A stretch of 19,540 bases of DNA from JAEYFP01 sp964566545 (lineage in GTDB: Bacteria > Bacillota > Clostridia > Lachnospirales > Lachnospiraceae): contig CAZMIX010000047.1 in NCBI GenBank assembly GCA_964566545.1, forward strand, positions 1 to 19,540. The letters run 5' to 3'. The position numbers and the translations under genes were made by a program. The notes beneath the pieces are model-generated. The model saw only the letters and a list, made by a program, of their open reading frames with translations. It had not been told where the DNA came from and did no database searches. Positions 1 through 6,618 of the stretch are shown piece after piece (position 1 is the stretch's first letter; the number at the start of each line of letters is the position of its first letter).

Positions 1-13
1 CTTTCAAAAATTT

Positions 14-1750
14 TCAGTCGGGTATGCTGTCGGCCAGACAGAGCGCGCCCCAGCCGGTCATGGGATTCGGCGTTTCGGTGATGCCCGGAAGCTGCCTGGC
101 GCCCTTAATCAGATAGGCCTTTATTTTTTCTCCATACAGATACGGGTCATTTCCTCTGACGATTCCCCATTCCATCAAAAGAGCTGCGGAGCCTGTCACA
201 AAAGGGGTGGCGAAGGAGGTTCCGGTAAAGCTCGCATAGGAATTGATGCCTGTCGTCGTTACGATACCCACACCAGGCGCCGTAAGGGTCGGCTTATATC
301 CGCCGGCAAACGGCAGTATGTTGCTGCCGGCAAAGCCCCTGCCGGAAAACGCGGCATACGAGGAATAAAGGCTGTCATAGGCAGCCACCGTAATGACCCC
401 CGAGGCAACGGACGGAATTGTCAGCGTTTGAGTCGGCGTCGAAAGCAAAAAACGAGTTTCGGGACTTAACAGGGTTTCACTCGGCAGATAGAAGTTAAAA
501 CGGCCGTCAATAATCTGACGGGGCGTCAGTTCAATCCGCCAAATGCCGCTGTTGATAAAGCCCTGCTCCGCCTCAGGCGGCAGTCCGTAAGAGGTGAGCG
601 GCAGCATCTCGATATAGATTTCCTGCAGCACGGAATAGGGCGTCGGCTCCCCCAGATAGACTAACAGCTCCGTTTGCTCCAGCACATAGCGCCATGTTCC
701 CCGCCTGTCGTCCGGTATCATGACACGGCTCCCGTTTGGGCTGACCAGTTCCACGGTAAATGTATCCTGATATTTCTTCCAAAGCTGGATGCTGATCGTA
801 TCCTCTACCGAATCGATCGCAAGCTCCCGCACCTCAACCCTGTCCGTCAATATTCCTCCTGCGTGCCCACCTGCGGCCCCTTCATTTCCGCTTCCTACAC
901 AAATGACATTTTTCCAAATACCGGACGCGTTATTCAGATACGTTTCCAGCAGGGAATCCCCCTGATGCGAGCCGTATGTATTTCCAAAGCTCAAATTGAT
1001 CGCGATCGGAATGCCCGCATCAAGCGCCCGCCTGATGCAGAAATCGACGCCCCTCATGAGCTGCGTTGTGTGCGGAAACGCATCCACGGAGGGGTTTCCA
1101 AGCTTGACGACGATCATTTTGCTGCGGTAAGCGACGCCCCGGTATCTGCCTGCCGAGTTGTTGCCGTTTCCGGCGGCAATCCCCGCGACGGCTGTCCCAT
1201 GTCCCGTAATGTCGACACTGATCGTCTCGTCCGTCAGAAGCGCTTCGTTAATTCGCTCCTCGGAATACACGCCATCCGCCTGTGACTGATCCCAAAACCA
1301 CAAAATTCTCGTCGTACCGTCCTCATTGCGAAAATCCATATTTTTATAAGAAATACCAGAATCTATGATTCCAATCAGCACGCCAAAACCCGATAAAAAA
1401 GGCGCTGCGACCTGAACTTCAGTAATACAGGAGGCTGCTTTTCCCTGATTAGTGGAGAAAAACAGCCTCTTTGGTTTTTCGATATATTCGATTTGTTCCA
1501 ATGCCGCAAAAGTATTGATCAGGTTCTCTTCGATCGTCACGATCGCATAGCCGCCGAACAGCTCTTCAAACACGATCCGTCCGCCCATGCTCTCAACGAT
1601 CTGGGCTCCCTCGCCGTGGTATCGGACGATCAGTTCCCATGTCCGATCGACCGGATTAAAGCCGACATCCAAAACCTCTGACTTCAGCCGTTCCTCCTCT
1701 GTGGATTCCAGAGCCAGATTCAGCAGATTTTCAATTTTCTGGTCATCCAT
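14..1750 (-). CDS. S8 subtilisin-like serine peptidase, Csp-like
   Basis: This 578-residue protein has the complete subtilase triad: Asp130 (IIDSG), His184 (GHGTAVAG) and Ser512 (GTSFATP). The oxyanion Asn289 lies in GSGNEG. Residues 1 to about 105 look like a prodomain ending near YIEKPKRL. A beta-rich insert (about 300-440) sits between the oxyanion block and the serine block, as in clostridial Csp germination proteases. There is no signal peptide or membrane segment, so it should be cytoplasmic or packaged in the spore. In Clostridium, Csp proteases activate the cortex hydrolase SleC; that role here is inference, and no sleC or second csp gene is in view. The ATG at 1750 is preceded by GGGAG at 8-nt spacing, inside a perfect 12-bp palindrome. 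It lies 33 bp after the cytidylate-kinase-like gene and probably ends that transcript. S8 family is near certain; the Csp subgroup is moderately supported. Confidence 0.93.
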   Translation of the reverse strand: MDDQKIENLLNLALESTEEERLKSEVLDVGFNPVDRTWELIVRYHGEGAQIVESMGGRIVFEELFGGYAIVTIEENLINTFAALEQIEYIEKPKRLFFSTNQGKAASCITEVQVAAPFLSGFGVLIGIIDSGISYKNMDFRNEDGTTRILWFWDQSQADGVYSEERINEALLTDETISVDITGHGTAVAGIAAGNGNNSAGRYRGVAYRSKMIVVKLGNPSVDAFPHTTQLMRGVDFCIRRALDAGIPIAINLSFGNTYGSHQGDSLLETYLNNASGIWKNVICVGSGNEGAAGGHAGGILTDRVEVRELAIDSVEDTISIQLWKKYQDTFTVELVSPNGSRVMIPDDRRGTWRYVLEQTELLVYLGEPTPYSVLQEIYIEMLPLTSYGLPPEAEQGFINSGIWRIELTPRQIIDGRFNFYLPSETLLSPETRFLLSTPTQTLTIPSVASGVITVAAYDSLYSSYAAFSGRGFAGSNILPFAGGYKPTLTAPGVGIVTTTGINSYASFTGTSFATPFVTGSAALLMEWGIVRGNDPYLYGEKIKAYLIKGARQLPGITETPNPMTGWGALCLADSIPD

Positions 1751-1751
1751 A

Positions 1752-1763
1752 TGGGAGCTCCCA
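1752..1763 (-). promoter_or_regulatory. 12-bp palindrome containing the S8 peptidase ribosome site
   Basis: TGGGAGCTCCCA is a perfect palindrome 1 nt upstream of the peptidase ATG, and its GGGAG is the only Shine-Dalgarno candidate. An intramolecular hairpin would have almost no loop, so strong self-occlusion is doubtful. It may be a chance SacI-like palindrome. Confidence 0.35.
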
Positions 1764-1783
1764 AAACAGTATTCCTCTATAGT

Positions 1784-2371
1784 TTATGCCATCCGTTTTC
1801 GGATGACACCTTCAAGGATGTCCGCACAGCCCTCCACGCCAAAGCTTCCGCGGTTTAAAATGATATCCTTTCCCGTCTCATGACACCATTTCCCGTTCGT
1901 ATAGCGGTTATAATAGGCGCTTCTGGCCGCATCCATTTTTTTGACAAGCTTCTTTGCCGCTTCCTCCGTGATCTGACGCTTTTCCCGGATAATCTCCACG
2001 CGCTTTTCAAACGGCGCCGTAATCAAAACCTTGATCGCATCCGGCTCCTCACGCAGCACATAATCCGACAGCCTGCCGACGATGATGCATGAGCCTTTTT
2101 CCGCAAGCTGCTTAATCAGGTTGGATTCCACACGCACGAGCTGATCGTTGAGCGCATCCGAGCCAAGCGGCATATAGTTGCTCAAAAGCCGGTCCGATGC
2201 CTTTTCGTCGATCGCAGCCGCTCTGTCCAGAGCCAGCCCGCTTTCCTTCGCCGACATTTCCAAAAGCTGCTTGTCGTACATCGGGATTTCAAGCCGGTCC
2301 CCTAAAATTTTTCCTATTTCATGTCCTTCGGCGCCGAACTCACGGCAGATCGTCACAATTACTCTTTTCAT
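1784..2371 (-). CDS. Cytidylate-kinase-like family protein
   Basis: This 195-residue protein belongs to the cytidylate-kinase-like P-loop family common in Clostridia. It opens with VIVTICREFGAEGHEIG, then RLEIPMYDKQLLEMSA, as in family members that read I-S-R-x-(F/Y)-G-S-G-G-(R/H)-E-I. The usual GSGG of the loop reads GAEG here. A later segment (KRVEIIREKRQITEEAAKKLV) matches the lid region, where these proteins carry paired arginines, and YYNRYTNGKW is also typical. The family is presumed to bind a nucleotide, but its substrate is generally unknown, so no reaction is assigned. The start ATG at 2371 lies inside the upstream amidotransferase-like gene (32-bp overlap), implying translational coupling. 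A GAGG sits about 10 nt upstream. Soluble, no signal peptide. It is not Cmk proper, which is longer and has a canonical P-loop. Confidence 0.85.
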   Translation of the reverse strand: MKRVIVTICREFGAEGHEIGKILGDRLEIPMYDKQLLEMSAKESGLALDRAAAIDEKASDRLLSNYMPLGSDALNDQLVRVESNLIKQLAEKGSCIIVGRLSDYVLREEPDAIKVLITAPFEKRVEIIREKRQITEEAAKKLVKKMDAARSAYYNRYTNGKWCHETGKDIILNRGSFGVEGCADILEGVIRKRMA

Positions 2372-3080
2372 TTTCGCAAGCCCTCACAAATTCCTTTACA
2401 ATTTTCCTCTGATTCTCATCCTCTTTGTAAATAAATTCGGGATGCCACTGAAGCCCCCAGATAAACCGTTTATCCTTACGGTACAGCCCTTCGATCAGCC
2501 CATCCTGTGACACCGCCATGACCGACAGCGCATCCGCCTTTTTTTTGACGGCCTGATGATGGTAGCTGTTCACAAAAAGCGTGTCCTTCTCAAGAAGCCG
2601 AAAGAGCGGCGCATCCTGTGCAAGCGTCACCGCGTGCACTGTCCGGTTATAAGGCGGTTCCATTTGATGGGAAACCAAAGGCTCTTTGCAAAACTCCGCC
2701 AAAAGATCCTGATAAAGCGTGCCGCCTTCCAGAACATTCATAAGCTGAATGCCGCGGCAGATCGCAAGCACCGGTTTATCCGCCTTAACAGCATAGGAAT
2801 AAACCATCGCCTCCAGCGTATCCCTCGCTTCACACGCCTCGCCGCAGAACGGTCTTTTTTCTTCTTTATACAAATCAGGAGACACGTCCTGGCCGCCTGT
2901 CAGCAAATAACCGTCAAGCAGCTCCTTTATCTGTCCGAACTCCTCTTGTGTCATTTGGAGCGGCAATATAAGCGGGATCGCCTCTGCCATGCGCAGCGCC
3001 TCCATGTAACCCGGCAGCATCCAGATGCTGTCCTTTTCCTCGTCAAATAGCGGTATGACGCCGATGAGCGGTCGTTTCAT
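2340..3080 (-). CDS. Class I glutamine amidotransferase-like hydrolase (PuuD / peptidase C26 type)
   Basis: This 246-residue cytoplasmic protein has the triad of the gamma-glutamyl-gamma-aminobutyrate hydrolase family: nucleophile Cys108 in AICRGIQLMNV and His213/Glu215 in QWHPEF. The start (RPLIGVIPLFDEE) and LLTGGQDVSPDLY are characteristic. The family cleaves gamma-glutamyl amides; PuuD acts in putrescine breakdown. No puuABC homologues are nearby, so the substrate is open. The gene starts 29 bp after the amino-acid ABC ATPase and overlaps the next gene by 32 bp. This suggests one transcript in which an imported or recycled gamma-glutamyl compound is hydrolysed, but that link is inference and is weakened by the assembly gap just upstream. 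A GGGAAAGG precedes the ATG closely. Family assignment is secure; a specific name is not. Confidence 0.9.
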   Translation of the reverse strand: MKRPLIGVIPLFDEEKDSIWMLPGYMEALRMAEAIPLILPLQMTQEEFGQIKELLDGYLLTGGQDVSPDLYKEEKRPFCGEACEARDTLEAMVYSYAVKADKPVLAICRGIQLMNVLEGGTLYQDLLAEFCKEPLVSHQMEPPYNRTVHAVTLAQDAPLFRLLEKDTLFVNSYHHQAVKKKADALSVMAVSQDGLIEGLYRKDKRFIWGLQWHPEFIYKEDENQRKIVKEFVRACENEKSNCDDLP

Positions 3081-3109
3081 TGCCTTTCCCTGCCTTTATC
3101 AAATGGACC

Positions 3110-3979
3110 TTATAATACTTTATTTAAAAAATTGATCGTGCGCTCTTCTTTCGGATGTCCAAAAATTTCCTCCGAAGTGCCTTCCTCCACGATATAACCG
3201 TCATCCATAAAAATAACTCTGTCCGCAACCTCTCTCGCAAAGCCCATTTCATGAGTCACTATAACCATAGTAATATTTGATTTAGCCAGCTTTCTTATAA
3301 CTGCTAAAACTTCTCCCGTTATTTCAGGGTCAAGAGAGCNNNNNNNNNNCACCTTTGTGCCGACCTCACGGGCAAAGCCCATCTCATGTGTGACAACAAT
3401 CATAGTCAATCCGGTCCCTGCGAGCAGCTTCATGACTTCCAGCACCTCGCCGACCATTTCCGGGTCAAGCGCGCTTGTCGGCTCGTCAAACAGCATGATA
3501 TCCGGATTCATCGCAAGAGACCGCGCGATCGCGCAGCGCTGCTTCTGTCCGCCGGAAAGCTGACTCGGATAAGCGAGCGCCTTATCGCGCAGCCCCACCC
3601 TCTCAAGCAGCTCATAGGCCTTTTTTTCCGCCTCTTCCTTTGTCATGACCTTTAACATTGTCGGCGCCAGCGTGATATTGTCCAAGATATTTAAGTTCGT
3701 AAATAAATTGAACTGCTGGAACACCATGCCGATATTTTCCCGGACCTTATTGATGTCCGTTTTTTTATCCGATATATTTACACCATTTATGACGACCTCG
3801 CCGCCTGTAATGGATTCCAATCGATTTAAGCAGCGTAAAAAGGTGCTCTTTCCGGAACCGGAAGGCCCTATCACGCATAATACTTCCTTTTCGGTCACCT
3901 CCGCGTCAATATGCTTCAGTACCTCCAATTCTCCAAAGCATTTCCGAAGTCCCTTTACGGATATTTTAACGTCTGCCAT
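3110..3979 (-). CDS. Polar amino-acid ABC transporter ATP-binding protein, chimeric across an assembly gap
   Basis: The N-terminal part (3350-3979) is a normal polar-amino-acid ATPase of the GlnQ/HisP type: Walker A GPSGSGKS (residues 38-45), Q-loop VFQQFNLF, signature LSGGQKQR, Walker B IMLFDEPTSALDPE and switch VVTHEMGFARE. After 10 Ns the reading resumes with SLDPEITGEVL and a second VTHEMGFARE before the normal C-terminus. The segment after Walker B is therefore encoded twice with different sequence, and the model is about 40 codons longer than the usual 240-250. The frame across the Ns is accidental. I take the start as ATG 3979 (MADVKISV), which has GGAAAGGAAG upstream and overlaps the permease gene by 14 bp; upstream extension adds no family sequence. 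It powers uptake with the permease and binding protein encoded upstream. Real boundaries are uncertain on the left of the gap. Confidence 0.85.
   Translation of the reverse strand: MADVKISVKGLRKCFGELEVLKHIDAEVTEKEVLCVIGPSGSGKSTFLRCLNRLESITGGEVVINGVNISDKKTDINKVRENIGMVFQQFNLFTNLNILDNITLAPTMLKVMTKEEAEKKAYELLERVGLRDKALAYPSQLSGGQKQRCAIARSLAMNPDIMLFDEPTSALDPEMVGEVLEVMKLLAGTGLTMIVVTHEMGFAREVGTKVXXXXSLDPEITGEVLAVIRKLAKSNITMVIVTHEMGFAREVADRVIFMDDGYIVEEGTSEEIFGHPKEERTINFLNKVL
3340..3349. other. Assembly gap (10 N)
   Basis: Ten consecutive Ns fall inside the ABC ATPase gene. Flanks of about 125 bp on each side encode homologous but different versions of the same protein segment (about 25 of 41 residues identical). 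By hand count the left flank is about 37% GC over 99 bp and the right about 55% over 101 bp. Ten Ns may be a placeholder for a gap of unknown size. Confidence 0.98.
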
Positions 3980-4649
3980 AAGAAATCTTCCTTTCCACAA
4001 CCTTTGCAATCTTTGCAAGAATCGTACATAAAACCAAATAGTACAGCGCAACCGTCACCCATATCGTCATGACGAGTGTGGAGGAATTTGCGGCAATGAT
4101 CTTACCATTTTGCGTCAGTTCTCTGATACCGATTATGGAAATCAGGGACGTATCCTTCAGGGTAATGATAAACTGGTTAATCACGGACGGAAGCATCATC
4201 AGAAATGCCTGCGGAAGCACGATTTTGCGCATCGTCTTCCCATAGGAAAGTCCGAGGCTGCGCGCGGCTTCCACCTGGCCCTTATCGACCGCCTCGATGC
4301 CGCCCCTGATAATCTCAGCCATATAAGCGCCGGCATTCAAGCTCAGCGCAACGGTACCGGCTGTAAACGGACCGCCGATGTTCGCCCACGCAAAGCCGGT
4401 CGGACGAAGTACCCCTGCAAGACCGTAATAAATGATAAAGGTCTGTACAAGAAGCGGCGTTCCCCTGATAATGTCAATATAAACGGCTGAAACAGCCTGT
4501 AACGGCTTGATATTGGACACGGTAAAAAGACTGAATATGATTCCCAAAACTGTCGCGATCAAAAGGGAACAAACCGCCAGCTTGAGTGTCATAACGAGCG
4601 CGTCCACAAATGACGGAAAGTAATTGATCAATGTTTCAAAAAAAGCCAT
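3966..4649 (-). CDS. Polar amino-acid ABC transporter permease (HisM/GlnP family)
   Basis: This 227-residue integral membrane protein belongs to the HEQRo permease family. Hydrophobic segments lie near TLKLAVCSLLIATVLGIIFSLF, in the middle (TAGTVALSLNAGAYMAEIIRGG) and at the C-terminus (VTVALYYLVLCTILA). The conserved IIRGTPLLVQ and the EAA loop (EAARSLGLSYGKTMRKIVLPQA), which docks on the ATPase, are both present. An in-frame GTG lies 9 nt further upstream, but the ATG at 4649 sits 5 nt after GAGGTGG and gives the usual MAFFETLINYFPSF start. The stop codon overlaps the ATPase start, indicating coupled translation. The binding-protein gene lies upstream beyond a strong stem-loop. Only one permease is encoded, so it probably works as a homodimer. 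Confidence 0.95.
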   Translation of the reverse strand: MAFFETLINYFPSFVDALVMTLKLAVCSLLIATVLGIIFSLFTVSNIKPLQAVSAVYIDIIRGTPLLVQTFIIYYGLAGVLRPTGFAWANIGGPFTAGTVALSLNAGAYMAEIIRGGIEAVDKGQVEAARSLGLSYGKTMRKIVLPQAFLMMLPSVINQFIITLKDTSLISIIGIRELTQNGKIIAANSSTLVMTIWVTVALYYLVLCTILAKIAKVVERKISYGRR

Positions 4650-4688
4650 ACAAGCCACCTCAACATCCTTCTGTTTATTAATTTGGAT

Positions 4689-4721
4689 AAATCTTCCGTC
4701 TTCAATGAAGACGGAAGATTT
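4689..4721 (-). terminator. Intra-operon stem-loop between binding protein and permease
   Basis: A perfect 15-bp inverted repeat (AAATCTTCCGTCTTC and its complement) encloses a 3-nt loop, within the roughly 100-bp space between the two genes. On the minus transcript it is not followed by a T run, so it is unlikely to be a full intrinsic terminator. Such hairpins after binding-protein genes commonly protect the upstream mRNA 3' end or allow partial termination, making binding protein more abundant than permease. That role is inferred. Confidence 0.75.
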
Positions 4722-4755
4722 CCCTGTCTGTTCCTACACTGCTCTCAAAAACGCA

Positions 4756-5550
4756 TTATTTTGCAATATATGCATTTAAAATCTCATCGTATTTTCCGCT
4801 TTCCTTCATGTTTGCAAGGCCGGCGTTGAACTTTTCGATCAGCTCCGGATTTTCACCCTTCAACACGGCAAAACCGTAAGAGTTGCTGTGTTCCATTTCC
4901 AATGGAAGCTTTAAGCCGACTCCTCTGGAAATCTCATAACCGAGCACCGGGTAATCATCAAAGCATGCCGCGGACGTTCCCGCAAGCACATCCTGATACA
5001 TTGTGGAAGAATCCTCAAACTGTGTGATCGTAAAGCCATACTGATCCGCGATGGATTCCGCAAACGTACAGCCTTCCGTACCGATCTTGGCCGCTACCTG
5101 CAATCCGGCCAGATCCTCATAAGAATCGATCTCGGAATCGGCGAGAACTGCCATGCCGACACCCGAATCATAATAAGGCTCCGAAAAATCGTATTTTTCT
5201 TTTCTTTCATCGGTGATCGACATGCCCGCGATCATACCGTCCACTTCGCCTGCCTCAAGCGCCGTCATCGCTGCGGAGAAGCCGACATACTGCATCTCAT
5301 ACGAAAAGCCCTGATCCTGGGCAATTGCAGCAAGAAGCTCCAAATCGATACCCACCATTTCGCCGTTGTCATTTTCAAATTCAAACGGTGCAAACGTCGT
5401 ATCTGTAGCGATCTTGTAGACCTTTCCTGCCGATGCATCCGCATCCTCAGATGCCGAAGCCGCCGCATTCGTATTGCTGCCGCATGCGGTCAGCGCAAGC
5501 ATCGTCACAGCTGTCATGCCTGCAATAGCAAGCTTGTTCCATTTTCTCAT
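4756..5550 (-). CDS. Polar amino-acid ABC transporter substrate-binding lipoprotein
   Basis: This 264-residue protein has a lipoprotein signal peptide (MRKWNKLAIAGMTAVTMLALTAC) with lipidated Cys23 and a short Ser/Ala/Asp-rich linker. The mature part is a type 2 periplasmic-binding fold (SBP family 3): YKIATDTTFAPFEFEN, then VGIDLELLAAIA, VDGMIAGMSITDERKEKYDFSEPYY and AAKIGTEG. The TERK-type motif and the FAPFEF aromatic box are typical of polar amino-acid or cystine/glutamine receptors; the exact ligand cannot be read. It captures substrate outside the membrane for the permease/ATPase pair encoded downstream. The ATG follows AGGAGG at ideal spacing, and a strong promoter lies about 110 bp upstream. 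A stem-loop after the stop may raise its level above the permease. Confidence 0.96.
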   Translation of the reverse strand: MRKWNKLAIAGMTAVTMLALTACGSNTNAAASASEDADASAGKVYKIATDTTFAPFEFENDNGEMVGIDLELLAAIAQDQGFSYEMQYVGFSAAMTALEAGEVDGMIAGMSITDERKEKYDFSEPYYDSGVGMAVLADSEIDSYEDLAGLQVAAKIGTEGCTFAESIADQYGFTITQFEDSSTMYQDVLAGTSAACFDDYPVLGYEISRGVGLKLPLEMEHSNSYGFAVLKGENPELIEKFNAGLANMKESGKYDEILNAYIAK

Positions 5551-5557
5551 CTTTTTT

Positions 5558-5563
5558 CCTCCT
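5558..5563 (-). promoter_or_regulatory. Strong ribosome-binding site of the binding-protein gene
   Basis: AGGAGG stands 7 nt before the ATG at 5550 and fixes the start of the binding protein. Confidence 0.85.
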
Positions 5564-5578
5564 GATTTTAAAAGTTTC

Positions 5579-5597
5579 GTGGAACGATAAATTCCAC
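5579..5597 (-). promoter_or_regulatory. Inverted repeat in the transporter leader
   Basis: GTGGAA and TTCCAC form a perfect 6-bp inverted repeat around a 7-nt centre, within the predicted leader of the transporter mRNA, about 60 nt downstream of the -10 and 15 nt before the ribosome site. It could be a repressor operator or a small leader hairpin. No known regulator motif was recognised. Confidence 0.4.
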
Positions 5598-5655
5598 TCT
5601 ATAAAGAAAAAAAGAAGACAATGGTACCCGTATCATCTCCTTTGATTCCCTTTTA

Positions 5656-5684
5656 TTTTTACCACAAATACGTGATGTTGTCAA
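5656..5684 (-). promoter_or_regulatory. Sigma-A promoter of the amino-acid transporter operon
   Basis: A consensus -35 TTGACA (5679-5684) is separated by 17 bp from TAAAAA (5656-5661). Transcription would start near 5650 and give a leader of about 100 nt. The -35 begins only 4 bp after the pfkB stop codon, so the transporter also could receive read-through from pfkB. Confidence 0.7.
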
Positions 5685-5688
5685 ACAA

Positions 5689-6600
5689 TTAACGGATCAA
5701 ACGATAAAGCTGCTTGATCTCGTCTCCCTTTGCCAATCCCTCCTGAAATGTGCTCGCACTGCCGGCTGCAAGTCCCATAATAAATGCGTCCTCATAATTC
5801 TGCATTTCCAGATAACCGGCAATAAAGCCCGCAACCATGCTATCGCCGGCTCCCACCGAATTAACGGCAGTACCGTTCGGTGCCTTTCTTGTATAAACCT
5901 TTCCGTCCTCTGTGACAAGCATCGCACCCTCGGCGGCAAGCGAAATCATGACGTTGCGCGCACCTTTTTCCTGCAGCTTGTTAGCCGCCCGAACCAAACG
6001 ATCCGTATCCATCGGTGAAAACTGTTCGTTGAACAGCTCCGATACCTCAACATGATTCGGCTTGATCAAAAACGGGTGATAGGGCAGCATGTTCAAAAGC
6101 ATATGCCCTGTCGTGTCAACAATCACCTTTGTTTCCCGGTAAGGCAGCTTTTCAATCAGTCTTGCAAACATATCCTCCGGCACACCCTTCGGCGTACGTC
6201 CGGCAAGCACAAGCATATCGTGCCGCTCAATTTTTTCCAGCTTTTCATAAAGCTTTTCAAGGCTTTCGTCATCCACACGCGGGCCGACCGCATTGATTTC
6301 GCTCTCCTCTCTGGCCTTTACCTTAATATTAATCCTAGAGTGTCCTTCCTTTAAATGAACAAAATCCGTCCTGCATCCGAGCCTGTTCAGTCCTGTTTCG
6401 ATTTCCCGGCCCGTAAAGCCTGCCACAAAGCCGAGCGCCGTATTTTCAATGCCCAGACCCCACAGCACCTGAGACACATTGACGCCTTTTCCGCCATAAA
6501 AGATGGCATCCCGCTTCATCATATTCAGCTTTCCGGGCTCCAGCTCATCTAAATAGACAAGATAATCGACAGATGGACTATAGGTTAATGTATAAATCAT
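5689..6600 (-). CDS. PfkB-family sugar-phosphate kinase (1-phosphofructokinase / tagatose-6-phosphate kinase type)
   Basis: This 303-residue cytoplasmic kinase of the hexose-phosphate branch of PfkB starts MIYTLTYSPSVDYLVYL, has the substrate motif YGGKGVNVSQVL (about 35-46), KPNHVEVSELF (about 180-190) and the catalytic anion-hole motif NSVGAGDSMVAGF with base Asp253. Members phosphorylate fructose-1-phosphate (FruK) or tagatose-6-phosphate (LacC) to the bisphosphate. No fructose PTS (fruA), DeoR regulator or tagatose aldolase gene is adjacent, so FruK is the likelier default but is not proven, and I leave the symbol empty. A GGAGG 8 nt before the ATG fixes the start. It follows the first SGNH hydrolase gene by 18 bp, suggesting cotranscription. 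Confidence 0.92.
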   Translation of the reverse strand: MIYTLTYSPSVDYLVYLDELEPGKLNMMKRDAIFYGGKGVNVSQVLWGLGIENTALGFVAGFTGREIETGLNRLGCRTDFVHLKEGHSRINIKVKAREESEINAVGPRVDDESLEKLYEKLEKIERHDMLVLAGRTPKGVPEDMFARLIEKLPYRETKVIVDTTGHMLLNMLPYHPFLIKPNHVEVSELFNEQFSPMDTDRLVRAANKLQEKGARNVMISLAAEGAMLVTEDGKVYTRKAPNGTAVNSVGAGDSMVAGFIAGYLEMQNYEDAFIMGLAAGSASTFQEGLAKGDEIKQLYRLIR

Positions 6601-6618
6601 AAATTCCCTCCATTATTT

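Noticed and set aside
674..1285. A 203-codon plus-strand open frame opposite the S8 peptidase.
   Set aside because: It is antisense to a well-supported protease whose triad and domain order are intact. The translated product is Arg/Cys-rich with no recognisable motif.
5568..5636. A 22-codon leader ORF before the binding-protein gene, preceded by AAAGGAG and containing several Phe codons.
   Set aside because: The putative ribosome site touches the ATG with no spacing, the sequence is simply T-rich, and no attenuator hairpin pair with a T run follows. It does not support a leader peptide.
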